From: Streptomyces misionensis | Lineage (GTDB): Bacteria; Actinomycetota; Actinomycetes; Streptomycetales; Streptomycetaceae | Length of the DNA: 64,000 nucleotides | Assembly: GCF_007896895.1 (NCBI RefSeq) | Contig: NZ_VOGW01000087.1 | Location: forward strand, 57,891-121,890 | Direction: 5' to 3' | In this document: piece after piece, positions 25,471 through 32,803 of the stretch | Layout of the letters: the number at the start of each line of letters is the position of its first letter | Numbering within the stretch: the stretch's first letter is position 1 | Made by a program: the position numbers and the translations under genes | The notes under the pieces: generated by a model | What the model was told of the DNA's origin: nothing | Database searches by the model: none | What the model saw: only the letters and a program-made list of their open reading frames with translations

Positions 25471-26409
25471 TCACATCAGCACGGCGATCGTGCCCCGCAC
25501 TCCCCCCTTTCGGCGGGTCTCGACCGCCTCCGTCATCCCCACGAAGGGCAGGGCGGTGGTGCGGAGGGTGAGCCGACCGTCCGTCAGATCCCCCAGCAGC
25601 CGGTCGAACACCTCGGCGGGGACATGGCGGCGCACCATGTTCATCGGCAGCAGGGCGACGTCCCGGGACATCAGCGCGGGAAGGTCGACACGGAGTGCGG
25701 TGCCGGCCACGTACCCGATCAGGACCACCCGCCCACCGGGCCGCATGGCCCTCAGGAAGTCCGGGACGGTGTTCCCGCCGACGGTGTCGAGCAGGACGTC
25801 GGTCTCCCCCTTGATCGCGACCTCTTGCGGGTCCGGGCGGACCAGGACCTCGTGAGCAGCGTCGGGCACGGCGCCGGCCGCGTCCTCGCCCCGGACCACG
25901 GCGACGACGTACGCCCCGGCTCGCGCGGCCAACTGCACGCAGAGCGAGCCGACGGCGCCGGCCGCGCCGGTGACCAGTACCCGCTCCCCCTTCCCGATCC
26001 GGCCCACCTCCTCCACGGCGGCCCACGCGGTGGTCATCGGTGAGTAACAGGTGGCGGCGAGCGCGGCGGGGGCTTCCCGGGGGACCACACGGATCGCGTC
26101 GACCGGGACGCCGACGCGCTCGGCCCAGGTACCGTCCCGCTCCAGGCCGATGCCGCCGCCACGCACCAGCACCCGGCGTCCGAGCAGCGCGGCGTCGCCT
26201 GTCACGACGGTGCCGACGCCCGCGGTGCCGGGGGTGAAGGGCAGCGCGGGCCGGTGCGTGAAGGTACCGGTCATGACGATGAGGTCCAGGTGGGTGACGG
26301 CGGCGGCCTCGACCTCCACGATGACCTCCCCCTCTCGCGGCGGCCCCGAAAACTCGGTCTCCTCCACGTCCGGTGCGGTGTCCCAGCGATGCAGACGAGC
26401 GGCGATCAT
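25471..26409 (-). CDS. Zinc-independent medium-chain dehydrogenase (quinone oxidoreductase-like)
   Basis: A 312-residue NADPH-dependent MDR-family oxidoreductase. The N-terminal GroES-like domain has AAAVTHLDLIVMTGTF and FTPGTAGVGTVV. The nucleotide-binding Rossmann motif is VLVTGAAGAVGSLCVQLA, and GGRVVLIGYVAG lies later. The Cys/His zinc ligands of alcohol dehydrogenases are absent, pointing to the quinone-oxidoreductase/enoyl-reductase branch. The substrate is unknown. The gene is monocistronic; the 277 bp upstream show no further gene. Confidence 0.85.
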   Translation of the reverse strand: MIAARLHRWDTAPDVEETEFSGPPREGEVIVEVEAAAVTHLDLIVMTGTFTHRPALPFTPGTAGVGTVVTGDAALLGRRVLVRGGGIGLERDGTWAERVGVPVDAIRVVPREAPAALAATCYSPMTTAWAAVEEVGRIGKGERVLVTGAAGAVGSLCVQLAARAGAYVVAVVRGEDAAGAVPDAAHEVLVRPDPQEVAIKGETDVLLDTVGGNTVPDFLRAMRPGGRVVLIGYVAGTALRVDLPALMSRDVALLPMNMVRRHVPAEVFDRLLGDLTDGRLTLRTTALPFVGMTEAVETRRKGGVRGTIAVLM

Positions 26410-26686
26410 GGCGTTCTCCAGGGGGCGTTTCCGTCAGGGGTGGTGCCTCACGAGGGGAACACCGCGACGAACCCGCGGTCCAATAAGTCCGCACGCCGAA
26501 ACTGCCCGCGCCTGCAAGTATCAAGGCACGCCGGCGGTACATCCTGCGATCGCCCCCGCCGCCGCTGCTCCCCTGCAGAGGTACTCAGGCCGCGTTCGCC
26601 GTGAATGAGTACGTGCGCCGATGCGTCGACGCCTCCCCCGGGCCGAGGCTCGAACCGTCAACGACCGATCCCGTCCAAGAGGAAAC

Positions 26687-27001
26687 ATGACGACGCACCG
26701 CACCCGGCGGGCTCCCGGAACCACCGTGATCCTCACCGCCTGCTCCATCGCCGCCCTCGCCGCTCTGCTCACCGGTTGCACGACCGCCGACGCGATCTGC
26801 GGGAACGGGCAGTACCCCGTGCAGTACGTCGGCGCGACCGGCGGCGATTGCGTCGACAACGGCCACAAAGTCCCGAAGGGCGCCTTCCGCTACCCGAAGG
26901 ACAAGACCCCGAAGCACGTGGACGACAAGTGGGACCGCTACTGGCAGACGCACACCCTGGACGAACACGGTGCCGTCGTCCAGGCGCCTCCGGGCTCGTA
27001 G
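26687..27001 (+). CDS. Small lipoprotein (SCO0607-like)
   Basis: A 104-residue lipoprotein. An Arg-rich n-region and hydrophobic segment lead to the lipobox LLTGC, so it should be exported, acylated and held on the outer face of the membrane. The mature part has conserved Cys (DAICGNGQYPVQ, GDCVDNG) and ends with VDDKWDRYWQTHTLDE, as in the SCO0607-type family recalled from Streptomyces. ATG 26687 has AGAGGA upstream. No function is known. Confidence 0.78.
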   Translation: MTTHRTRRAPGTTVILTACSIAALAALLTGCTTADAICGNGQYPVQYVGATGGDCVDNGHKVPKGAFRYPKDKTPKHVDDKWDRYWQTHTLDEHGAVVQAPPGS

Positions 27002-27292
27002 CTGCGCGACCCGCTGCCGACCGGGGCGATGGCGACCGAGGGACAAGTGCCGGTCGGGGCGCGTGCGCGTGCCCGGCGAGCCGCGGGCCCGGACCGCCGT
27101 GGCCTCGGCCTCAGGGGCCGGTCCGCCGGCTGGACTCGGTCGAAGTGGGCGAGGGCTACGGCGGGGTCCCCTGCGCCGCGACGGCATGCGGTGCTCCTGG
27201 GACCGGTACACCCATGACCCCGGCCGGAACGCCCTCCGCTTTCCGCGCGACGGACTTCGGCACCCGAGCCGTTCCCCGTCGGTTGCGCAGCC
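27002..27292. other. Intergenic, no recognisable gene
   Basis: No motif-bearing translation on either strand. The following 200 bp hold the glucanase promoter region. Confidence 0.45.
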
Positions 27293-27321
27293 TTGACGGT
27301 GTTGGTCCGGGCCAATACCGT
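27293..27321 (+). promoter_or_regulatory. Promoter with overlapping palindrome for the GH16 gene
   Basis: TTGACG (27293-27298) and TACCGT (27316-27321) are 17 bp apart. The spacer holds TTGGTCC-GGGCCAA (27302-27315), an inverted repeat with one mismatch that resembles DasR-type (TGGTCTAGACCA) operators. Sugar-responsive repression of the glucanase is plausible. Confidence 0.5.
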
Positions 27322-27493
27322 CTGCCTCGCACAGAACTCCACATGGCTCAACACCGCCACCTGTCACCAGAGTTGGTGATGCATCCGCCGGTCGTCATCC
27401 AGGTCCGCAAAGGCGCGTGCACTGCTCACCGGAGATCACCAGAGGTGGCACAGCGAACAGCAGCGATCATGTGATTCTTCGGAGGCCAGACCT

Positions 27494-29230
27494 ATGCAAC
27501 CACCCCCTGGAAGGGCACCGCGCCGCAGGTGGAAGAGAGCGCTCTCTCTGCTTCCCGTCGTCGTGATGACGGTGGCGGCCACCGTCACCACGACCCTGAA
27601 CGCCCAGGCAGCGGTGCCCCCGACACCGTCGGGCTTCACGCTCACTTGGAGTGACGACTTCAACGGTGCGTCCGGCACAGGCATCGATCAGAGCCTGTGG
27701 AAGTACGACACCGGGCCGGGCAGCAACTTCGGCACCGGTGAGATCGAGACGATGACCAACAGCACCTCGAACGTCTACTACGACGGTCAGGGTCATCTGG
27801 TGCTCCAGGCCCTGCACTCGGGCTCCGACCCGCGCAGCGGATGGACCTCCGGGCGCGTGGAGACCCAGTCGGCGAGCTTCGGCGCCCCGGCGGGCGGTGT
27901 CGTACGCATGGAGTCCGTCCTCCAGCAGCCCAACGTCACCACCGCCAACGGCGCCGGTTACTGGCCGGCGTTCTGGATGCTCGGCGCGCCGCTGCGCGAC
28001 GGTGTGACCTGGCCGAAGTCCGGCGAGATCGACGTCATGGAGGACATCAACGGCCGCAGCTCCGTCTTCAGCACCCTGCACTGCGGGGTGAACCCGGGCG
28101 GTCCGTGCAACGAGTCGACCGGCATCGGCTCGGGTGAACGCGCCTGTTCGGGCTGCCAGACCGGCTTCCACGACTACGCGGTGGAGATCGACCGCTCCAT
28201 GTCGCCGGAGCAGATCAGGTTCTATCTCGACGGGAACAACTTCTACACCATCAACGCCAACCAGGTGGACGCGACGACCTGGTCGGACGCGGTCGACCAC
28301 CCCTTCTTCATCATCTACGACCTGGCGATCGGCGGCGGCTTCCCGGACGCCTTCGGCGGGGGCCCGAACGCGTCCACGGTCTCCGGCGGCAAGCTGGTCA
28401 TCGACTCGGTGGCCGTCTACAACAAGGCGCCCGGCTCCTCGGGCGGCGGTGGCGGCGGCGGTTCGGTGAGCGGCCAGACGATCACCGGCCCCGGCGGCAA
28501 GTGCGTGGACGTGGCGGGCGACGACACCGGCGGCGACGGCACCGCCGTACAGCTCTGGGACTGCCAGTCGGCGGCCAAGGACCAGCACTGGACCTGGAGC
28601 GGCCAGACCCTGCAGACCCTCGGCAAGTGCCTGGACATCGCCGGAGGCAACAGCGCCGCCGGTACCAAGCTGCAGCTCGCCACCTGCAACAGCGGCGGCT
28701 ACCAGTCATGGGTGCGGCAACCCGACGGCTCGCTGCGGAACCCGACCAGCGGCCGGTGCATCGACTCGCCGTCGGGTGCCACCGCGAACGGCACACGCCT
28801 GCAGATCTGGGACTGCAACGGCTCCGCCGCCCAGCAGTTCGCCATCGGTACCCCGATCTACGGACCGGGCGGCAAGTGCGTGGACGTGGCGGGTGACGAC
28901 ACCGGCGGCGACGGCACCGCGGTCCAGCTCTGGGACTGCCAGCAGGCCACGTCGCTCGACCAGAAGTGGACCTGGAACGGCCAGACCCTGCGTACGCTGG
29001 GCAAGTGCCTGGACATCGCCGGCGGTGTGAACGCGGCCGGCACAAAGCTCCAGCTGGCCAACTGCAACGGCGGCGGCTACCAGAACTGGGTCGCCAACGC
29101 CGACGGTTCGATGTCCAATCCGACCACCGGCCGGTGCATCGACTCGCCGTCGGGTGCCACCGCGAACGGCACACGCCTGCAGATCTGGGACTGCAACGGC
29201 TCCGCCGCCCAGAAGTTCTCGCTGGCATGA
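27494..29230 (+). CDS. Secreted GH16 beta-glucanase with two ricin-type lectin domains
   Basis: A 578-residue exported glycoside hydrolase. The signal peptide (about 1-39) is Arg-rich then hydrophobic and ends at AQA. The GH16 domain (about 45-315) carries the catalytic EIDVME motif (Glu178, Asp180, Glu183) and is probably an endo-beta-1,3-glucanase. A Gly-rich linker (SSGGGGGGGS) leads to two ricin-B-type domains (about 330-452 and 455-578), each with repeated LWDC and QxW-like units for carbohydrate binding. The two lectin modules are almost identical in DNA. Start ATG 27494 follows TTCGGAGG. Likely role is fungal or plant beta-glucan degradation. Confidence 0.93.
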   Translation: MQPPPGRAPRRRWKRALSLLPVVVMTVAATVTTTLNAQAAVPPTPSGFTLTWSDDFNGASGTGIDQSLWKYDTGPGSNFGTGEIETMTNSTSNVYYDGQGHLVLQALHSGSDPRSGWTSGRVETQSASFGAPAGGVVRMESVLQQPNVTTANGAGYWPAFWMLGAPLRDGVTWPKSGEIDVMEDINGRSSVFSTLHCGVNPGGPCNESTGIGSGERACSGCQTGFHDYAVEIDRSMSPEQIRFYLDGNNFYTINANQVDATTWSDAVDHPFFIIYDLAIGGGFPDAFGGGPNASTVSGGKLVIDSVAVYNKAPGSSGGGGGGGSVSGQTITGPGGKCVDVAGDDTGGDGTAVQLWDCQSAAKDQHWTWSGQTLQTLGKCLDIAGGNSAAGTKLQLATCNSGGYQSWVRQPDGSLRNPTSGRCIDSPSGATANGTRLQIWDCNGSAAQQFAIGTPIYGPGGKCVDVAGDDTGGDGTAVQLWDCQQATSLDQKWTWNGQTLRTLGKCLDIAGGVNAAGTKLQLANCNGGGYQNWVANADGSMSNPTTGRCIDSPSGATANGTRLQIWDCNGSAAQKFSLA

Positions 29231-29268
29231 GCGAGGTGAGCCCTGTCTGAGACGAGCCGGGGCACGTT

Positions 29269-29298
29269 GAAGGGCCGCACCTCGACGGGTGCGGCCCT
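29269..29298. terminator. Hairpin terminator between GH16 and LysR genes
   Basis: AAGGGCCGCACC (29269-29280) pairs with GGTGCGGCCCTT (29287-29298). It sits 39 bp after the GH16 stop and 42 bp before the end of the convergent lysR, so it may serve both. Confidence 0.7.
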
Positions 29299-29339
29299 TC
29301 GGCACGTTGTCCGCACCGCAGGACCGCCGGTTGGCGGTC

Positions 29340-30191
29340 TCAGCGACGGTACGCGGTTGTCGCGATCTCGATGAAGGACCGGATCAACGGGTTGGTGTCG
29401 CCTTCCTTCCACACCGCCACCACTCTGCTCGGCGGCATGTCGATCAGCGGCACCACGGCCAGCTCCGCGGGCAGTTCGTGTCCGAGCGGGGCCAGGCCGA
29501 CCGTGCCGTTCCACAGCACGGTCTGCAGGCATTCCTGGACGGCGCGCACCACTGGGCCCTCGCGCGGCCTGCCACCGTCCCAGTACGACTGCCAGAGGGG
29601 GTCGGTGCCCTGCGGGAACCGGAACCAGCGGCGCTCGCTCAGTTCGGCCAGCCGCAGCCGGTCACGGCGGGCCAGCGGATCGTCGGCGCGCAGGACCACA
29701 CCGACCGGATCGGCCCGCAGCGCGCGCACCGTCAGGGCCGTCGCGTCGAACGGCGCCCGAGTGAGCGCGACATCGACCAGTCCGGCGCGCAGCCCGCAGG
29801 TGGGGTCGGTCAGATCGGTGTCACGGATGCGGATGTCGATGCCGGGATGGCTCCGACGGTAGGCGGCGGCCAGCCGGGACACTCCCGGGTCGGTGCCGTC
29901 GCCCAGGATGCCGATGGTGAGGGTCGCGCGGCCGGCCGCCGCGTGCACGCGCATCCGGACCCGGTCGGCATGGTCGAGCAGGGCCCGCGCCTCGTCGAGC
30001 AGCACGGTGCCCACCGGAGTGAGCGTGACCCCCGTGGGCGAGCGGGCGAAGAGCAGAGCCCCGACATCGGCCTCCAACTGCCTGATGGCCCGGCTCAGCG
30101 GCGGCTGGCTCATGTGCAGCCGGGTGGCGGCCCGGCCGAAGTGGAGTTCCTCGGCGACGGCCACGAAGTAGCGCAGGATCCGTAGCTCCAC
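29340..30191 (-). CDS. LysR family regulator
   Basis: A 283-residue LysR-type regulator. The N-terminal winged helix reads LRYFVAVAEELHFGRAATRL then HMSQPPLSRAIRQLEADVGA. The rest is the two-lobed periplasmic-binding-like effector domain. GTG 30191 matches the usual VELRxLRYF start; longer frames run into the divergent cupin promoter. The divergent arrangement, 81 bp from the cupin gene, is the classic layout for LysR control of a neighbour. Confidence 0.88.
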   Translation of the reverse strand: MELRILRYFVAVAEELHFGRAATRLHMSQPPLSRAIRQLEADVGALLFARSPTGVTLTPVGTVLLDEARALLDHADRVRMRVHAAAGRATLTIGILGDGTDPGVSRLAAAYRRSHPGIDIRIRDTDLTDPTCGLRAGLVDVALTRAPFDATALTVRALRADPVGVVLRADDPLARRDRLRLAELSERRWFRFPQGTDPLWQSYWDGGRPREGPVVRAVQECLQTVLWNGTVGLAPLGHELPAELAVVPLIDMPPSRVVAVWKEGDTNPLIRSFIEIATTAYRR

Positions 30192-30272
30192 GCTGCAACG
30201 ATACCCAGGCGGTATCGGCGCCGCGGGACAGGTCTTGGACAGTGCCGGGGGCCCGGCGGTGAACTCGTGGGC

Positions 30273-30755
30273 ATGACCGAAGAAACGAAGACCAGCGAGC
30301 CGCAGACCCACCCCGCTGTATCGGTGACGAGGCCCGGCGACGGCGAGCTGATCGTGCTGGGTACCACGCGCATGCGGGTTCTGGAGGACGGCAGCCACAC
30401 CGGGCACCGCCTCGCGATCGCCGAGTCCGTCCTCGCCCCGCACACCCAGGGACCGCCGCAGCACCGCCACGCGCGACACGACGAGGGTTTCTACGTGCTG
30501 TCCGGCACCGTGCGGTTCACCGTCGGGGACGAGCACCACGACGCCGCCGCGGGCACGCTCGTGATGGTTCCGCCCGGTGCCCCGCACACGTTCGCCAACC
30601 CGACCGACCAACCCGCCGTCATGCTCAGCACCTTCACCCCCGACCTGTACGTGCAGTACTTCCGGGACCTCCAGGACGTACTCGCCGGCGGCCGGCCACT
30701 GACGCCACAGGCCAACGCCGACGCGATGAGCCGCTACGCGACCGAGCCCGCCTGA
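30273..30755 (+). CDS. Cupin domain protein
   Basis: A 160-residue single-cupin protein. Motif 1 is GPPQHRHARHDEGFYVLSG and motif 2 is PPGAPHTFAN, which together supply His/Glu metal ligands. Function ranges from dioxygenase or isomerase to storage or sensing, so no reaction is assigned. ATG 30273 is preferred over GTG 30267 by codon type; neither has a clear ribosome binding site. It is divergent from lysR and probably its target. Confidence 0.82.
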   Translation: MTEETKTSEPQTHPAVSVTRPGDGELIVLGTTRMRVLEDGSHTGHRLAIAESVLAPHTQGPPQHRHARHDEGFYVLSGTVRFTVGDEHHDAAAGTLVMVPPGAPHTFANPTDQPAVMLSTFTPDLYVQYFRDLQDVLAGGRPLTPQANADAMSRYATEPA

Positions 30756-30849
30756 AAGCGAGGGCACGGCCCGGTCCTGTCCGCGCGCGGTCCGCGATCT
30801 CCGGGAGCGACAACAGCGGTTCCCTGGCTGCGATGCCCCGGCCCCCGGC

Positions 30850-31512
30850 TCACGCCGGCGAGGGCAGGTGCACCGCGGGCAGCAGCCCCTGCTCGATCTC
30901 CCGGCGCGGCAGCGACAGCCCGAGATGCTCCCCCACCGCCCCGAACAGCCGTCTGGCCAGCTCCTCTTCCTCGTCCTCGGGGTCCTCGCAGCCGGGGAAC
31001 GTGTCCCTCACCGCCCCGGCCCGGCGTACGGCCGCGTCCAGCGCGGCGAACGCGCCGAGCCGGTCCCTGGGCGGGACCACGGTCTCCAGCAGGCTGTCAC
31101 CGGGCTCGCCGGAACTCGACTCGCCGACCGCGTCGACGTAGCACACCCACGGGGCTTCGTGCAGGAAGCGATCCAGGCAGACGAGTTCCTCGCCCCGTCG
31201 CACCAGGGTGTCCCGGCCCAGCCGGTCGAGGAGGACGAGGTGCCAGGTGGACCGCTCCGGCTCCAGGACGTACGTCCACTCGCCGCTGCGGCCGAACATC
31301 GCCACGCTGTCGCCCGGGGGCACGCCTCGCCTGTCGAAGTCCTTGAACAGAGCGGGCCGTTCGGCCTTGCGGCGGTCCGCACCGAGGCGGACCACGAGGT
31401 CCACCGGGTCCACGCCCCGCACCGCCGTGAGGGAGATGTCACCGAGCATCCCGCCCTTGACGATCGCCCCGCTGTACCAGTGCTCGCCGATCCACCCCAA
31501 GCCGTCCGTCAT
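30850..31512 (-). CDS. Uncharacterised actinobacterial protein (possibly DUF6461)
   Basis: A 220-residue soluble protein with no signal or membrane segment. It begins GLGWIGEHWYSGAIVKGGML and contains WTYVLEPERSTWHLVLLDRL. The Trp-rich N-terminal half is reminiscent of the DUF6461-type family, but I cannot confirm that. The C-terminal half is acidic (EDPEDEEEELARRLF). It is a single gene with no operon partner, and coding bias supports a real gene. Confidence 0.6.
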   Translation of the reverse strand: MTDGLGWIGEHWYSGAIVKGGMLGDISLTAVRGVDPVDLVVRLGADRRKAERPALFKDFDRRGVPPGDSVAMFGRSGEWTYVLEPERSTWHLVLLDRLGRDTLVRRGEELVCLDRFLHEAPWVCYVDAVGESSSGEPGDSLLETVVPPRDRLGAFAALDAAVRRAGAVRDTFPGCEDPEDEEEELARRLFGAVGEHLGLSLPRREIEQGLLPAVHLPSPA

Positions 31513-31645
31513 CGTCCCCTCGCCTCCGTCTTCCCGTACGTCACCGAGCCTCGCTCCCCCGGCAGGCGCCGCCCGCCCGTGCTGCCCGTGCTCGTCGTGC
31601 GGGTCGTCGGCGGCGGGTGGCCACGGGAGACGGAGCCGGGAAGGG

Positions 31646-32659
31646 TCAGGGAATCGTCGGTGCCGTTCCCGAGCTGGCCCGGACGGTCAGTTCCGGTGCG
31701 ATGAGCACCACGTCGTCCGTCTCGCGCCCGTCGAGTTTGCCCACCAGGAGCCCGACCGCAGTCCGGCCCATCTCCTGGGCAGGGACGGCGACCGAGGTGA
31801 GCCGCACCGAGGCCTGGACGGCGACCTGTTCGGGGCAGACGGCCACCACCGACACGTCCTCGGGCACGGCCCGCCCCTGCTGGCGCAGCACGGCGAGCAG
31901 GGGTTCCACCGCGGATTCGTTCTGCACGACGAAGCCCGTGGTGCTCGGACGCTCGTCGAAGATCCGGGACAGGGTCGCCGCCATCGCGTCGTAGCCGCCC
32001 TCCCAGGGGCGGTGCACGACCCTCAGTCCGAGTTCGCGTGCCCGGGAGCGGAGGCCGTCGAGAGTGCGCTCGGCGAAGCCGGTGTGCCGCTCGTAGACGG
32101 CGGGGGCCTCGCCGATGACGGCGACGTCCCGGTGGCCGAGCTTCGCCAGATGCTCCACGCAGAGCGCGCCCGTCGCGCTCCAGTCGAGATCGACGCAGGT
32201 CACACCGGCGGTGTCGGTGGGCAGACCGATCAGCACGGCGGGCTGGCCGGTCGCCCGGAGCAAGGGCAGCCGCTCGTCCTCCAGTTCGACGTCCATGAGG
32301 ATCATCGCGTCGGCAAGACCGCTGCCGGTGACCCGGCGCACCGCGTCGGGGCCCTCCTCACCGGTGAGCAGCAGGACGTCGTAGCCGTGTGTCCGGGCGG
32401 TGGTCGCCACGGCGACCGCGATCTCCATCATCACGGGGACGTACATGTCCGTGCGCAGGGGGATCATGAGGGCGATGATGTTCGACCGGTTGCTGGCCAG
32501 GGCGCGGGCGCCCGCGTTCGGGTGGTAGCCCAGTGCCCGGATGCTCCGCTCGACCCTCTCCCGGGTCCCCGCGGAGATGGACCGCTTGCCGCTGAGGACA
32601 TAGCTCACCGTGCTCGCCGAAACTCCGGCGTGCCGGGCGACGTCTGCGAGAGTGACCAA
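31646..32659 (-). CDS. LacI family repressor of the alpha-xyloside locus
   Basis: A 337-residue LacI/GalR regulator. Its DNA-binding domain is VTLADVARHAGVSASTVSYV followed by LSGKRSISAGTRERV, with the hinge helix at ALASNRSN. The remainder is a periplasmic-binding-like effector domain. It lies downstream of the GH31 gene in the same direction, with operators GAAGCGCTTC both in front of its own start and between the GH31 gene and the ABC operon. It should repress hydrolase and transporter until a sugar ligand is present. Confidence 0.9.
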   Translation of the reverse strand: MVTLADVARHAGVSASTVSYVLSGKRSISAGTRERVERSIRALGYHPNAGARALASNRSNIIALMIPLRTDMYVPVMMEIAVAVATTARTHGYDVLLLTGEEGPDAVRRVTGSGLADAMILMDVELEDERLPLLRATGQPAVLIGLPTDTAGVTCVDLDWSATGALCVEHLAKLGHRDVAVIGEAPAVYERHTGFAERTLDGLRSRARELGLRVVHRPWEGGYDAMAATLSRIFDERPSTTGFVVQNESAVEPLLAVLRQQGRAVPEDVSVVAVCPEQVAVQASVRLTSVAVPAQEMGRTAVGLLVGKLDGRETDDVVLIAPELTVRASSGTAPTIP

Positions 32660-32673
32660 CCGGCTCTCCAGGA

Positions 32674-32690
32674 TGTGAAGCGCTTCGACA
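32674..32690. promoter_or_regulatory. LacI operator A
   Basis: TGTGAAGCGCTTCGACA contains the perfect core GAAGCGCTTC (32677-32686), 15 bp upstream of the lacI start; autoregulation is likely. Confidence 0.7.
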
Positions 32691-32764
32691 GTGCGCGATC
32701 AGACTTGGCTGAACAAGAAAAGTTCTACCCAATATACCAGCGAGGATGACGGCGTCGACCGCTG

Positions 32765-32778
32765 TCGAAGCGCTTCGA
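32765..32778. promoter_or_regulatory. LacI operator B
   Basis: TCGAAGCGCTTCGA is a perfect 14-bp palindrome with the same core, between the GH31 stop and lacI and centred 90 bp from operator A, allowing looping. Confidence 0.7.
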
Positions 32779-32803
32779 AAAAGGGTCAGACCGGGATGAC
32801 TGC

